Source: Spirogloea muscicola
Taxonomy: Eukaryota > Streptophyta > Zygnematophyceae > Spirogloeales > Spirogloeaceae
Length of the DNA: 41,835 nt
Assembly: GCA_009602725.1 (NCBI GenBank)
Contig: WELB01000038.1
Span: 665,229 to 707,063 of the forward strand
Reading direction: 5' to 3'
Positions 22,081-32,813 of the stretch are shown in pieces; within the stretch, counting starts at the first letter, position 1; each line of letters starts with the position of its first letter. The notes under the pieces were generated by a model, which worked only from the letters and a program-made list of their open reading frames with translations, was not told where the DNA came from and did no database searches. A program made the translations under genes and the position numbers.

Positions 22081-23030
22081 GGTCGATTCTATCTGAGCCT
22101 GTCCCCAATGATTGTGATGGAGCTGAAGAAGTTGCGGGGCTGCCAGTACCAATTGCTGCGGCGGTCCTTGCGGAGCCGGCAGCAGTGGCGCCAGTCCATG
22201 CACCAAGCACTCGCTTTGTGGGGGCTGCCCATACAGGGGGGAGCCCGTCGCTGCCCAAGCGACGGGTGGCGGAGCGAGTTGGGGTCTTCCCCGACGTGGC
22301 GTTAGTGGAGAATAGCGGCGGCTTCGTAAGCTTCAATGGCAAGGTGCCAAAATGTGTCATGTTGGACACTGGCGCGCAGCCGGTGCTGCTCGGCAGCAGC
22401 ATGGTGCGGCTGTTGGGGCTGCAGGAGCACGACATGCGGCCGTCACCTATCTCAATCAAGACGGCGACGGGAGGCGTCTCGGGAGGGTTGCGGCAGACAC
22501 GCAAGCCGGTGAAGGTCACCCTCAACCAGGGTAGCATTGACGAGGTCAGCCTGAACCGCCAATGCCTGGTTACGGAGGCAACCAGTTACGATGTGCTCTT
22601 GGGTACGGAGTTCTTATATCCTCTCGGCGTGAGCGTGGACTTGAGGGAAGAGGTGGGCAGTTATTGCCCGGGGTACGCATGCGGAGAGGGGAGGAAGGTT
22701 GAGTTTCCGCTGCGGTTGGTAGCTACAGCAAAGGCAGGGGTGGCATACGCGTGCCATGGCCTAGCAGCGTCGTTGGGCAGCGATATGTCGGCCATGTTGC
22801 AGGAGGAGGTGGCTACCACCCCACTCTTGGCCATGCAGCTGGGAGCAGCGGTTGCTGGTCATGGGCCCCAGCAGCCGGAGGCTGGGGGGGGTCCGCAGAG
22901 CAATTGGCGGCCGCAGGTGGTGGCTTGGTTAGGTGGCGAGGCGTTGCAACGGAGGAGGAGCCACGAGGAGCGTGGAGCGGGAGCTGGCGGTCGAAGCACG
23001 CGAAGACCTCTCAGCCAATGCTGGGGGTAG
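22081..23030 (+). CDS. Element F aspartic protease
   Basis: In the -1 frame relative to nucleocapsid. Retropepsin features: GGFVSFNGKVPKCVMLDTGA with catalytic DTG (about 22370), LLGSSMVRLLGL after it, and the flap-side YDVLLGTEFLYPLGVSVDL (about 22585). It should cut the gag polyprotein. A stop at 23028-23030 ends this frame, but an acidic tail in the same frame resumes at 23094 and ends at TGA 23219-23221, inside repeat B, so the original protein was probably longer. No RT follows. Confidence 0.8.
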
Positions 23031-23212
23031 CGAGGCGGGAGCGCGAGGCGGTGGCGCGACGGCCACCTTCGACGCGGAAGGAAGATGGAGGGGAAGCTGG
23101 TGGTGGACGTTGACGTGGTGGACAATGACGTGGAGGACGATGACGTGGAGGACGAGGACGTGGAGGACGATGACGGGGATGCAGCTGCCTCAGCCCAGGC
23201 AGCTGGGGGGGG

Positions 23213-23374
23213 GGTGTGGTGATTCTTCTGCCACATCCTTTGCATGTCTGCTTACTTGATAGTGAGGCCATGCAGGGCAGGCTGCTGCTAGCCAAGCAGA
23301 GTCCTGGCCTGTGGGCGGAGCTTCAGGTGGCACTTCGACGCGGATAGGGCGCTATACGGGCAGGCACGACAGCT
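23213..23374 (+). repeat. Element F repeat B
   Basis: GGTGTGGTGATTCTTCTGCC to GCACGACAGCT. Near-identical to 23854-24014, with only a few substitutions. Confidence 0.9.
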
Positions 23375-23853
23375 GTCATGCCCGTGCGCGTAGCGTCGGC
23401 TAGAGGGCGAGCAGGGCTAACCCTGGTCGGATAACTCAGGTAGGAAGGTGGTATAGGGAACCTCAGCGGGGGTAACCCATGGGGTGACTCGCTGGGTAGG
23501 GTGCAACCCGGGTGGGTTGGAGAGCCCCGGGGCGCCGTGTGCTAATAAGTCCCTGTACATACTGCCTTGACCCCCCCGTCGCGGGGTGGGATCTTAAGAG
23601 ATCGGAGGGCGGAGAGAGGCCATCTCTCCGCCAGTTCCTCGCTGGAGAAAGACCCTAGCGCCGCCGCCGCCGCAGCCGCCGTCAGGGGTTTGCAAGGGCT
23701 TAGCAGCCGCGCAGGGTAGGCACTCCAGGCCAGGTTGGCCAGAGGCCCGAAGCGGGAGAGATCCCCCGGCGGGGGTGACGACGCAGCGGCGCAAGAGGCG
23801 CACGCGAGAGAGAGGGAGACAGGAGAGAGCTGCTATCCGTCTTGTGACTCGTT
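23375..23853 (+). repeat. Element F repeat A'
   Basis: Second copy of A, here joined directly to B on both sides. The B-A' junction reads GACAGCTGTCATGCCCG. Confidence 0.9.
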
Positions 23854-24014
23854 GGTGTGGTGATTCTTCTGCCACATCCTTTGCATGTCTGCTTACTTGG
23901 TAGTGAGGCCATGCAGGGCAGGCTGCTGCTAGCCAAGCAAAGTCCTGACCTGTGGGCGGAGCTTCAGGTGGCACTTCGACGCGGATAGGGCGCTATACGG
24001 GCAGGCACGACAGC
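23854..24014 (+). repeat. Element F repeat B' (right end)
   Basis: Second copy of B. It ends GCACGACAGC and is followed by CATAGCCGTTCC, the resumed H1 integrase sequence. Its end is an imperfect inverted match to the element start (TGTCATGCCCGT against TGTCGTGCCTGCCCGT). Confidence 0.9.
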
Positions 24015-25627
24015 CATAGCCGTTCCGCGTCATAGGCAACTGGGTGATGAAATCCACAAGGACATCAGACCAGTTCTTCGGAGGAATCTGCAATGGTTGG
24101 AGCAGCCCGGCAGGCTTGTGAGAGCGTGCCTTACTGCGCTGGCAAGTGGCACAAGTCTTCACAAAAGACTCCATTTGGACTTTCCAGTCCGGCAACCGAG
24201 AAGCTGGACAGCTTTCTTTGTCTGTCCCATCCCAAATGACCACGATACGGAGGCTCATGCAGCTCTTGTAGGATACTGATTCGCAAGGCACTGCAGTCAG
24301 GAACCACAATGGCGTCTCCTCGCCACCAAAAAGCCTTGGTCATTTACTAAGGTGCGTGTAGTGGTTTCACTTGCAAACCATGGGTCTGTGCCATACCCAT
24401 CACGAATACGCACCAACAACTCAGAGAGGTTGGCGGTGGACTGCCGAGCAGCTTCACGAGTAGGCCGCACGTCTCCGGTCTGAATCCCTGAAGCTTCAAG
24501 ACAGCCGCCACAAAAGCAGCTGCAATGTTATGGTTCACCGGATCGGTAACATAAATACTTCCAGGGCGGTACACCCACTGGAAACGCAAAGTGGCCATGC
24601 ACTTAGCCCACTGTGCTTGACGCCTCCTCCACTGCTGTTATTTATGAGAGTAGGTCAGCGGGCAAAGGCCCGGTACAGCCGTAACTTCAACACCCACGAG
24701 GATGCATCGCCACATGCGCATGGCGTGCACAACAAACAGCAAGGAGCTCTTGCTCTCCCGTAGCGAAGTTACGCTCTGCAGGACAAAGCAGGCTACCTTC
24801 AAATGCTACGGGGGGACTCTCCTGCAAGAGAACGGCACCAGTGTCGATCAAAGAGGCTGATATCACTATGTCAAATGGCAAGCCTTCTCGAGGCAAGGCC
24901 AAAACGGGTGGATGCACCAGGACCCGTTTAATATCCTCGAATGCCTCAAAGGATTCGGACGTCCACACTCAGCTTACGTCCTCACGTGTGAGCTTCGTAA
25001 GAGGAGATGCCATACTTCCAGACCTTTACAGGAATGTACGGAAGTGGTTTGCAAATCCCAAGAAGGAACGCAACTGTGGCACATTCCGTGGCACATTGAC
25101 TACTACAGTCCTTTCATACTTGGTGGAGTTGACGCGAACCCCGTCTTTGTTCCCAACATGCCCTATGTATGTTCCGACTGGTTATACGCATATGTGGCAT
25201 ACGGTTGATTTGCACGCAGCAATTGCAGTACTTCCCGCAGGTGCAGTACGTGATCCTCAGTGCACTGAACACCAATCTGCCGTTCAAGTATATCAGCACA
25301 GAGTTGCACAGTAGGGGCCAAAGACCTTCATCATCACAACCGGACACGTGGCAAGTGCTATTGGTGACACCAAAGCAAACCATCACGCATCAGAAGCAGC
25401 CGAGCGGCCTACAACAAGCCGACCATGGAAACTTCGCAGGTGTGAGAGACGAAACTGTCATAACCAATTTGCAAAGCGTGGAAGCTTTACCCATAAGCTT
25501 CCACAAGACAATCTCAAATATCATTAAAGCTTAGCAAAGGGTATGCTATCTTGACAGTGAAGTTCTTCAGAGCTCATACTCGATACACAACGAAAACTCC
25601 AGTCTTCTTCACGACGAAGAGGATGGG
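24015..25627 (-). pseudogene. H1 RT, RNase H and first half of integrase
   Basis: Minus strand: RT with LIYLNGRLVFS in place of the YLDD box, then DIKRVLVHPPVLALPREGLP, an RNase H segment reading VISASLIDTG (Asp lost) and [10 protein letters not shown], and FQWVYRPG. Integrase starts with [24 protein letters not shown] and CATCQRSKARSH, and reaches FITQLPMTRNGYG, where element F interrupts it. Frameshifts are frequent. Confidence 0.85.
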
Positions 25628-26204
25628 TGTAGTGAACTCGCCCCTACACACGCAGTTAGGGTTAGTCGTCCTTGTTAGCTTCGGCTGTAGGAGGTTTAGG
25701 GACCAACCCACTACACGGCAAAGCACTAGCGCATAGCGCAGCGGAAGACAGGCCCTGTGGCGCCGCCGTCCGGCGGCGACTCCACCTCCTGGGCGCGATC
25801 CAGCAACTGGCCCTTAACGGGCGCAGCCACGGACTCCCCGCAGCGTGCCCCGCAGCAAGCTGCGGCGGCGGCTGCGGCAGCGAGCAGCGGCAAGGCTGCT
25901 CCTGGGCTTCACCGGTCCGAACTAATGTCGGGTCTCGGCCCAAGGCTCGTAGTGCTTCCCCGTGCCACCCCCCCTCCAGGGGTGTGAGCGGGTCGCCCCA
26001 AGGCCCGCCTTGCGGCAGGCCAAAAGGTCCTCCCTTAAACGGGTGGATCCTGGCGAGGGTATATTAGCACGGGCGGGGCCCGCCTCTGGGCGGGGCACCT
26101 GCCCGGCAAGCCAGCCCGCCACCTGGCGGGCCAATTGTCCCAAATGGCCGGTCATGTAATGCCAACAGAGCCATGTGGCTTAGCCAAACGGCTGGCTCAT
26201 TACA
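25628..26204 (-). repeat. Solo LTR-A in H1 RT with perfect target duplication
   Basis: 577 bp, with TGTAGTGAACTCGCC at the low-coordinate end and GGCTCATTACA at the other. Flanked by ATGGG on both sides (25623-25627 and 26205-26209). Across it, the RT motif reading GAPILF is split between ATGGGTGC on the right and the sequence before 25623, so it formed by insertion and LTR-LTR recombination. Confidence 0.92.
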
Positions 26205-26209
26205 ATGGG

Positions 26210-26766
26210 TGCACCGCACGACAATTGTCAAGAGTCACACTATGTGAGTATATAACACTCACAGCAGAGTCAGGGGGAGACTCTGTGCGCATCATCACAA
26301 TGAGATACTCAGCCAAAGCTGGCTTCATGTGGGAGTGCGTCTTCAAGTACAGCCTTCCAGCTCAGCTTGCGAGAATATTGGTCAAAGCAATCCCATGCAA
26401 GTCAACCCTTTGACAATCAAAGGCGGAGACGAGCATTCACCCAGTATCCAAAATGCACTAGCCAGCTGAAGGCATCTCGTGCCGGCAGCTTACTCAAGTG
26501 CACATAGATACTCAGGCACAGAGCTGGGCCAATGGCGCAATCTTCACCACTCAGCAGACAGGCTTACATACAGTCCACCTCGAGCAGGACATAGAGCCGC
26601 ACATGGTCTCGTCCATACCCAACACACGGGGCTTGATATGTAGGCACGGCAAGGAGTATACAGTGAAGAGGATTTCAGGCAGCGGGTGCTGCAGGGAGCA
26701 TTAACATCAGTTGCCACCCTGTCTCAGCACACCCACTTAGCCCGAGCCGTGATCACAGCATCAACG
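26210..26766 (-). pseudogene. H1 protease-RT junction, heavily decayed
   Basis: The minus strand aligns by eye with C1 14380-14500 (TCCCCCTGACTC and CTCTTGACA words). It then jumps about 200 bases to the GTGCGGTGCACCCAT RT segment, implying an internal deletion. The rest is too diverged for domain calls. It ends where A2 pol begins, with no LTR or target duplication. Confidence 0.5.
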
Positions 26767-29173
26767 GCTGACCATAGTTGAGGAAGAATGGAGTCTCCTT
26801 TGTGGACGCATGATAGGCATTGTTCACAGCATATTCAGCTGGAGCCAAATACTCATCCCAGTCAGTCTGGCTGGGGTTGACGAAGTGCCTCAACATGTCC
26901 TCGAGAAGTCGATTCATGCGCTCAGTTTGACCATCAGTTTGTGGGTGAAAGGCTGTGGACATGGCTTGTTTCGTGCCAAGAATCTTGCAAACTTCTGTCC
27001 AGAAGTGACCTGCAAAGCGAGGATCGCGGTCCGAGACCATCCTCGCAGGTACGCCATGCAATTTCCAAATTTTATCCACAAAGATGCCAGCGGAATCCTT
27101 CGCAGAAACCCGCGTAGTTGTGGGAGCAAAATGCACCATTTTACTCAAGCGATCCACAAAGACAACAATGGCACCATAGCCATTCCGCGTCTTGGGCAAT
27201 TGTGTGATGAAATCCACACTTACATCAGACCAATTCCGCTCCGGAATCTGCAAGGGCTGAAGTAAACCGGCAGGTTTGCCAGTGATTGCCTTTCTACGCT
27301 GGCATGTGGCACAACTGACCACAAAAGCGCGCACCTGGGCTGAAAAGCCCGGAAACCAAAAGAGGCGTCGCACACCCTTTTGGGATTTGCCCACGCCCAG
27401 ATGACCACTGTAAGGCGGATCATGCAGCTCCTGCATCATGTCAGTGTGCAAGGCATTGCAGTCCGGGACCACAATAGCGTCACCTTGCCACCAAAAGCCT
27501 TCGTCATCGGTGAGGATACTCACGTTGGCGGCCTCAGCAAACCACGGGTCGGTGCCATACCCTTGACGGATACGGACATAGAGCTCAGAGAGGTCTGCCG
27601 TGGGTAGCTCAGAAGCTTGACGAGTCGGACGCAATCCAGCAGCCCGCACTCCAGAAGCATTCAAGGTGGCCAACGCAGCAGCGCCGCTAATGTTGCGACT
27701 CACAGGGTCCGCAACATTAAGACGGCCAGGGCGATAAACCCATTGGAAGTCGAATTGTGCAATGCACTCCGACCATCGAGCTTGACGCCGAGTCAAATGC
27801 TGCTGTGTGTGGAAATAAGTCAACGGGCAATGATCCGTGACAACCGTAAATGCCACACCTTCCAGGTAGCAACGCCAGACACGTAAGGCGTGCACCACAG
27901 CCAGCAATTCCTGCTCGCCCGTAGTGTAATTTCGCTCTGCAGGTATGAGCAGGCGACTCTCAAACGCTAACGGGTGACCCTCTTGCAAGAGCACGGCACC
28001 AATGCCGGTCAAAGAGGCATCGCAGACAAGCTCATATGGCACGCCTTCCCGAGGAAAGGCCAGCACAGGCGGAGACGTCAGCGCGTGCTGGATTCCCTCA
28101 AATGCACTCTGGCATTCGGACGACCATTCCCAAGGTACGTCCTTACGAGTCAACTTCGTAAGAGGAAGTGCCAAGTTCCCATAGCCTTGTAGGAACTTTC
28201 GAAAGTAGTTTGCAAAGCCCAAAAAGGAACGCAATGCAGGGACCGTCTTTGGCACAGGCCAATCCCGTACGACCGAAGTCTTTTTGGGATCAACACGTAT
28301 TCCGTCCTTGCCTACGACATGCCCGAGGTATGTCAATTCTGGCTGGTTAAATGCGCACTTGGACCGCTTTGCGTACAAGTGATTGTCACGCAGCAGCTGC
28401 AGCACTTGGCGCAGGTGCTTCGCGTGATCCTCAGGTGTTTTGCTGAACACGAGGATATCGTCCAGATATACCAGCACAAAATGATAGAGCAAGGGGCCAA
28501 AGACCCTCGACATCACCGCCTGGAAAGTCGCCGGTGCATTGGTTAGACCAAAGCTCAGCACTTTGAACTGAAAATGTCCAAGCGGCGTCCGAAACGCTGA
28601 CTTCGGGACATCTGCAGGCGTGATTCGAATTTGATGATACCCACTTGCCAGGTCCAGGGAGCTAAACACCGTAGCCCCTGCGAGCCAATCGAACAGATCA
28701 TCTATTCGAGGCAATGGATATCGATTCTTGATGGTAAGCTTGTTCAAAGCCCGATAATCGATGCACATCCGTAGAGTGCCATCCTTCTTTTTGACAAAGA
28801 GAATGGGTGCTCCGTATGGCGACTGAGAGGGCTCAATGTAGCCCTTCGCCAGCAGGTCCTCGACCTGGGATTGCATCTCTCGAAATTCGAGAGGGCTAAG
28901 CCGGTACATGGGACGGTAAGGCGGTTGAGCGCCTGGCTCCATTGGAATTGTGTGAGCCACACCGCGGTGAGGAGGGATACCGTCCGGAAGAGAGTCGGTA
29001 AACACGTCGGCAAACTCCTCCAGCAGCTTATCAAGGATTCCGCCATGTGAATCCGCAGCATTCACACACAAGTCAGGCTTGGATTCGTCGTTATTGAACG
29101 CCACCATCACAAGAAATGCCATCTCGACATTGTTCTTGTGAATCAGCCGCTTCATCTGTATGGCGGACAGCAA
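26767..29173 (-). CDS. A2 RT, RNase H and integrase, long open frame
   Basis: About 800 codons without interruption. [33 protein letters not shown], and the YLDD box in [15 protein letters not shown]. RNase [26 protein letters not shown] and [11 protein letters not shown], all three acidic positions kept. Integrase: [40 protein letters not shown] and [15 protein letters not shown], so the DDE triad is complete. It ends after FFLNYGQ where foreign sequence begins, with a stop a few codons later. RT and RNase H look catalytically competent. A functional element would need the lost C-terminus. Confidence 0.92.
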
Positions 29174-29999
29174 AATGGGAGCCCCTGCCGCCAGCGGCGG
29201 TGCACAGGGAAGCTGCTTGCATAGGACAAGGCGCCGTGCGCCACGTTATACCGTGCAAGTTTGGCATTCATAATCAAGGCAGGCTGATGTGGCACGAAGC
29301 CAGTCATCTCCCAATATGACATCAAAAGCGACGGAAATTGCGTAGCAAAGCACCTCGGCTTTGTATTGCTGAATGCGGATTGGAATTGAGCACAAACCCA
29401 GCACATTGGTGGGCTGGCCATCGGCCAATGTCACTCTAGATAGACCGTCTGCTTCCAAATGCAAGCCAGCGGAGCACACCAAATCCCTACTCATGAAGAA
29501 CACTGAGGCCCCTGTGTCTACGAGGATCCTAGCTGGTGCCGTAGCAACCAGCCCCTCAAACAGCATCGTATGTCCACCATGGACGCTGCCCAGGAATGGG
29601 GTGCGAGCAACGTAGACCTAACCGCAGTCGGGTAAGGCCTATGCTCATAAGCATCAACGCTACGCCTGAGGAGCGTGTGACCTGCCTCGTGCAAGCACAG
29701 CAGGTCCATCCCCAGCGGAGCTCGGTTAGGTACGCCGCACTTCTGCGGCACAATGAAGAACAGCATTTCTTCAGCCTCACAGCGCTCAGGCCAGCTCAAG
29801 TAAACATCAGCAGCCATTTGCAAGTCAGTGCGGGCAACCCACATAAATAGAGGCCCTCCGGCCTCCAGACCTTGCAATGAAGCAGGCATGGAGCGCACAC
29901 CCGGCACGGTTGGCGGGCAAGCAATGCCAGCAAGATCAAACAGCTCAAGTGCGTCTGGCTGGATGACGTGGCTCTCAGAGGCCAGGGTTAGGCACTCAC
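29174..29999 (-). pseudogene. A2 linker domain and retropepsin
   Basis: Linker with SMPASLQGLEAGGPLFMWV and an HEAGH motif (29677-29691), conserved with A1. A frameshift near 29610 precedes the protease, which keeps the catalytic DTG (ILVDTGASVFFMS) and VAFDVILGDDWL. A stop after CTV near 29246 separates it from pol. Confidence 0.85.
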
Positions 30000-32322
30000 G
30001 CTTCCCCTTGAAGCCGCCCTTGTCCCGGCCCATCGGGCGCTGTGGACGTGGCCCCGCAGATGCCGCCGTGCAGTCCCTAGCCATGTGGCCCAGCTCCCCG
30101 CACTTGAAGCATCCAGCTCCCTCCACGCGCGGCTTGGGAAAACCGCCTTGTGGACGCGCGTTCGAACCTTGGCGTGGTTGGAACCGCTTGTTGCGGCGGT
30201 CTGCATCAGGACCGTCGGCCTGCAGCAGGGGCCGCTTGGTCGGACCCAAGGTTGACCGTGCCGAGCACCTTGCGGGCGTGCTCCACCATCATTGTGAAGT
30301 CGGTGAGCTGCTTTGCCGTTGCGGAATCCACCGCGACGGCATCGCGACAACGCTTGGGCAATCCTGCCTTAAAGCGTTGACATTGCTCAATCCGCCGCAT
30401 GGGCCCGGTGTGGAGCTTGGAGAGCAGCAGCCTGAAGCTCCGCAGATAAGTCTCAAAGGCCTCCTTGCTTTCTCCCTGCATGTGGAGAGCATCCAGGTCG
30501 TTTCTGGCGCGCAGCTCCTCGTGTGGGTCTCCATAGGTGGATAGGAGCGAGCTGCAAAAGAAGCTCCATTCACCGGCTCTCGCGGGCGAGCCCTGCTTGA
30601 TGGAGTTCCACCATTCCCGCGGCTCCCCTAAGAGGTAGGTAGAAGCGAGACGCACGCGGGCCTCCGCCTCCGTGAAGGAACAGGTGAACCATTCATCCAT
30701 GTCGTTGAGCCATGGTCGCAACCCGCCCCGGTCGCCGTGGCCAGAGAACTGCCGCGGTGCATGGGGCCTGGCAAGTCCATGCTCAGGAGGTCCGTTGCTC
30801 TTGCGTGCGAGGTGCACCAAGGCATCCACCTCTTGCATACGCCGCTACGCGGCGCGCAGCCGGACGAGGAGGTTGCGCTGCTCCGAGCAAATCCTTGCAT
30901 TGAGCCGGTGTTGGGCTGGGTCCGCTGTAGGCGCTGCTGCTGCAAGGTTTTGCTTGAGAAGGACCATCCTTTGCACCTCCCCAGCCGACAAGCCTTCGGC
31001 TCCCAGCTCGGCATGCCCCTCCAGGGCTTGCCCCGCAGCAGCCACTGCATCCACAGTATCTGGCCCTGCCCCAGCCGCTGCATCCACAGCCGACCGTGCT
31101 AGAGCAGCCGCTGCATCCACAGCCGTCTGCTGCGCGGCAGCCGCTGCATCCGCAGCCAAATGCGCCTCTGCAGCCGCTGCATCCGCAGCCGACCGCGCTT
31201 CTGCAGCCGCTGCATCCGCACCGACCGCGCCGCAGCCGCTGCATCCACAGATGACCTGTAACGTCCCTGCCGTTACGGGACGCTTAACTCCGAGTTAAGC
31301 GCTACCGTGTAACCAACTGACGCGCACGTGCCTGACGCGTGCGACGCGCATGTGACGCGCGAGTGACCCGCGCGAGGTGACGCGCGGGGTGACGCGCCTG
31401 TCAGCGATGTGACGCACAGGCGCGCCGCCTCCGCAGAGGTGGCGAATCCCGGACTTCCGGAGAGAAGCTCCTCGGCAAATTCTGGTATCTGCCGACACAC
31501 CCGTAATGACGTGTATGTGACACGTGTGGCGCGCCCGTGACGCCGCGCCACACCCGTGACGCACTGGCGGCGCCGCAAGCCGGCGCCGCAGTCGGAGTGC
31601 CGCCGCCCGGCGACGCCGCAGGCTGGCCGCCGTTGGCCGCCATTGGTCGCCACTGGCCGCCACTTCCAGATGGAAGCCGCGTGGCCTGGCCACGTACTAG
31701 ATTCCCCTTGTCGGGCCCGCCTTCCCGAGGTGGGCCCTGAGACGAACCTCCCAGAGACCCCTGGGGAGGGTGGCACGTGAAGCACTACAAGTAGGGCTGA
31801 GAGCAGACTCGGGTAACTCGGTCAATCTCAGTGAAGCCCGCGAGAGAGAGGCGCAGCCCTGCTGCCGCCTGCTGCCGCAGCCCGCCGACGCAGCCCTGCT
31901 GCTGCCTGCTGCCGCAGCCCGTCGCCGCATCCCGTCGTGGCGGATCTTCATCGGCTCTCTGTGAGTAAGACTGTGACTGCAGTCGCTGGCCCGCACTTGA
32001 GAGGTGAGCTGCTGACTGTCGGCAGCATCTCAGGCCAAGACTTCCGCTGTGTGATACACGTGGTGCTTCGCTGTGCTGGGGGTTTGTCTCAAAACCCCAA
32101 CGACCGAACTCAATCAGGACATAACTGACCCTCGACTGTGTCTTAATGGTCAGGAATGCTTCACGACCGCTCCACAGCAGCCGCTACATCCACAGCTGAC
32201 CGCGCTGCAGTCGCTGCATCCACAGCCTACCGCGCCGCAGCCGCTGCATCCACAGCTGACCGCGCTGCCGTTCGCGCTCCCGTCCGAGGACCGGATCTGG
32301 CGCTGGAGGTACGTGAAGCCAT
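30000..32322 (-). pseudogene. A2 gag, interrupted by a solo LTR-B
   Basis: Start codon at 32322-32320 (MASRTSSARS). The alanine-rich repeats begin at 32270-32164, are broken by the solo LTR, and resume from 31256. The capsid follows with LASTYLLGEPREWWNSIKQG, then a zinc knuckle CFKCGELGHMARDC (30067-30115). An in-frame stop lies just before RRMQEVDAL (near 30845), and a frameshift near 30240 separates the knuckle from capsid. Confidence 0.85.
31257..32163 (+). repeat. Solo LTR-B inside A2 gag
   Basis: 907 bp from TGTAACGTCCCTGCCGTT to GGAATGCTTCA, opposite in orientation to A2. Flanks TGACC (31252-31256) and CGACC (32164-32168) are a target duplication with one mismatch. It contains the CTGGGGAGGGTGGCA core near 31770, CTGCTGCCGC repeats, and a donor-like GGCTCTCTGTGAGTAAG at about 31954-31969. 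Confidence 0.9.
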
Positions 32323-32813
32323 TCTGTCTGAGGGACACTGAAGGATCAATCAGCTCCAACAGTCAGCAGACTACACCCTCCATACTGCAATACAAGACAT
32401 GATAAGACTGCTGCAGCAGCGAGCGAGCAAGCAAGGCAGCGCACAAATCCACACCGCAATCAGCAGGCAGGCAGACAGCCGCGATGTGACCAAGACCGAT
32501 GCTCGCGAGCAGCGCTGGGCACACGACTGACCTCACCACACAAAGCTGCAAGCCCAAGCTTCACCTCAAGAGGAGCGAACACAGCAAGTCGTCCTGGAGG
32601 ATCAGTCCGCAATGTGGCGTTGGTCGTTGCCGGCTGTGCGCAAAGATGCCTCTGCACCCGGCGCGTCAGCGGAGCCGTCCCGCGGACCAACGTCTGGCAA
32701 GCACTTCAACTTTGACAGAGAAAGTCAGGCCAGAATATTAAGGAGATCCTTGCATCATCAGCGAGCACAAAAAGTCACAAGCACGATGGATGCAAGACCA
32801 CCTCTGATGCCAA
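32323..32813 (-). other. A2 leader and variant PBS
   Basis: Non-coding leader homologous to that of A1. Next to the LTR, the minus strand reads TTGGCATCAGAGG, the initiator tRNA-Met PBS with one change (C for T). Confidence 0.75.

Larger units (their letters stand above)
19631..24014 (+). mobile_element. Element F: gag-protease retroelement with split direct repeats
   Basis: Repeat order is A (19631-20114), internal (20115-23212), B (23213-23374), A' (23375-23853), B' (23854-24014). A and A', and B and B', are near-identical. A complete A-B unit occurs only at the right end, so this is not a normal LTR pair. Such split direct repeats are known from PAT/Ngaro-type DIRS elements, from Volvox kangaroo and from Chlamydomonas TOC1. 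The internal part encodes gag with two zinc knuckles and an aspartic protease but no RT, RNase H, integrase or tyrosine recombinase. It sits in the H1 integrase at the NGYDAIV codons, flanked by CAT on both sides. Confidence 0.85.
18817..26766 (-). mobile_element. Decayed Ty3/gypsy element H1, split by two insertions
   Basis: Read on the minus strand from 26766: remains of protease and RT, the solo LTR-A insertion (25628-26204), RT, RNase H and integrase (25627-24015), element F (24014-19631), then the rest of integrase to the chromodomain edge at 18817. Removing each insertion restores continuous homology. Its own LTRs are not visible. The RT catalytic box reads YLNG instead of YLDD and the first RNase H Asp is lost. 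Many frameshifts and stops indicate an old copy. Confidence 0.85.

Noticed and set aside
19631-24014. Element F as a standard LTR retrotransposon with A'-B' LTRs
   Set aside because: The left end has only A and runs into unique sequence; B precedes A' on the right. The split pattern explains all four repeats better.
31537-31780. Minus and plus open frames within LTR-B near 31.3-31.8 kb
   Set aside because: Shadows of GC-rich LTR sequence without motifs.
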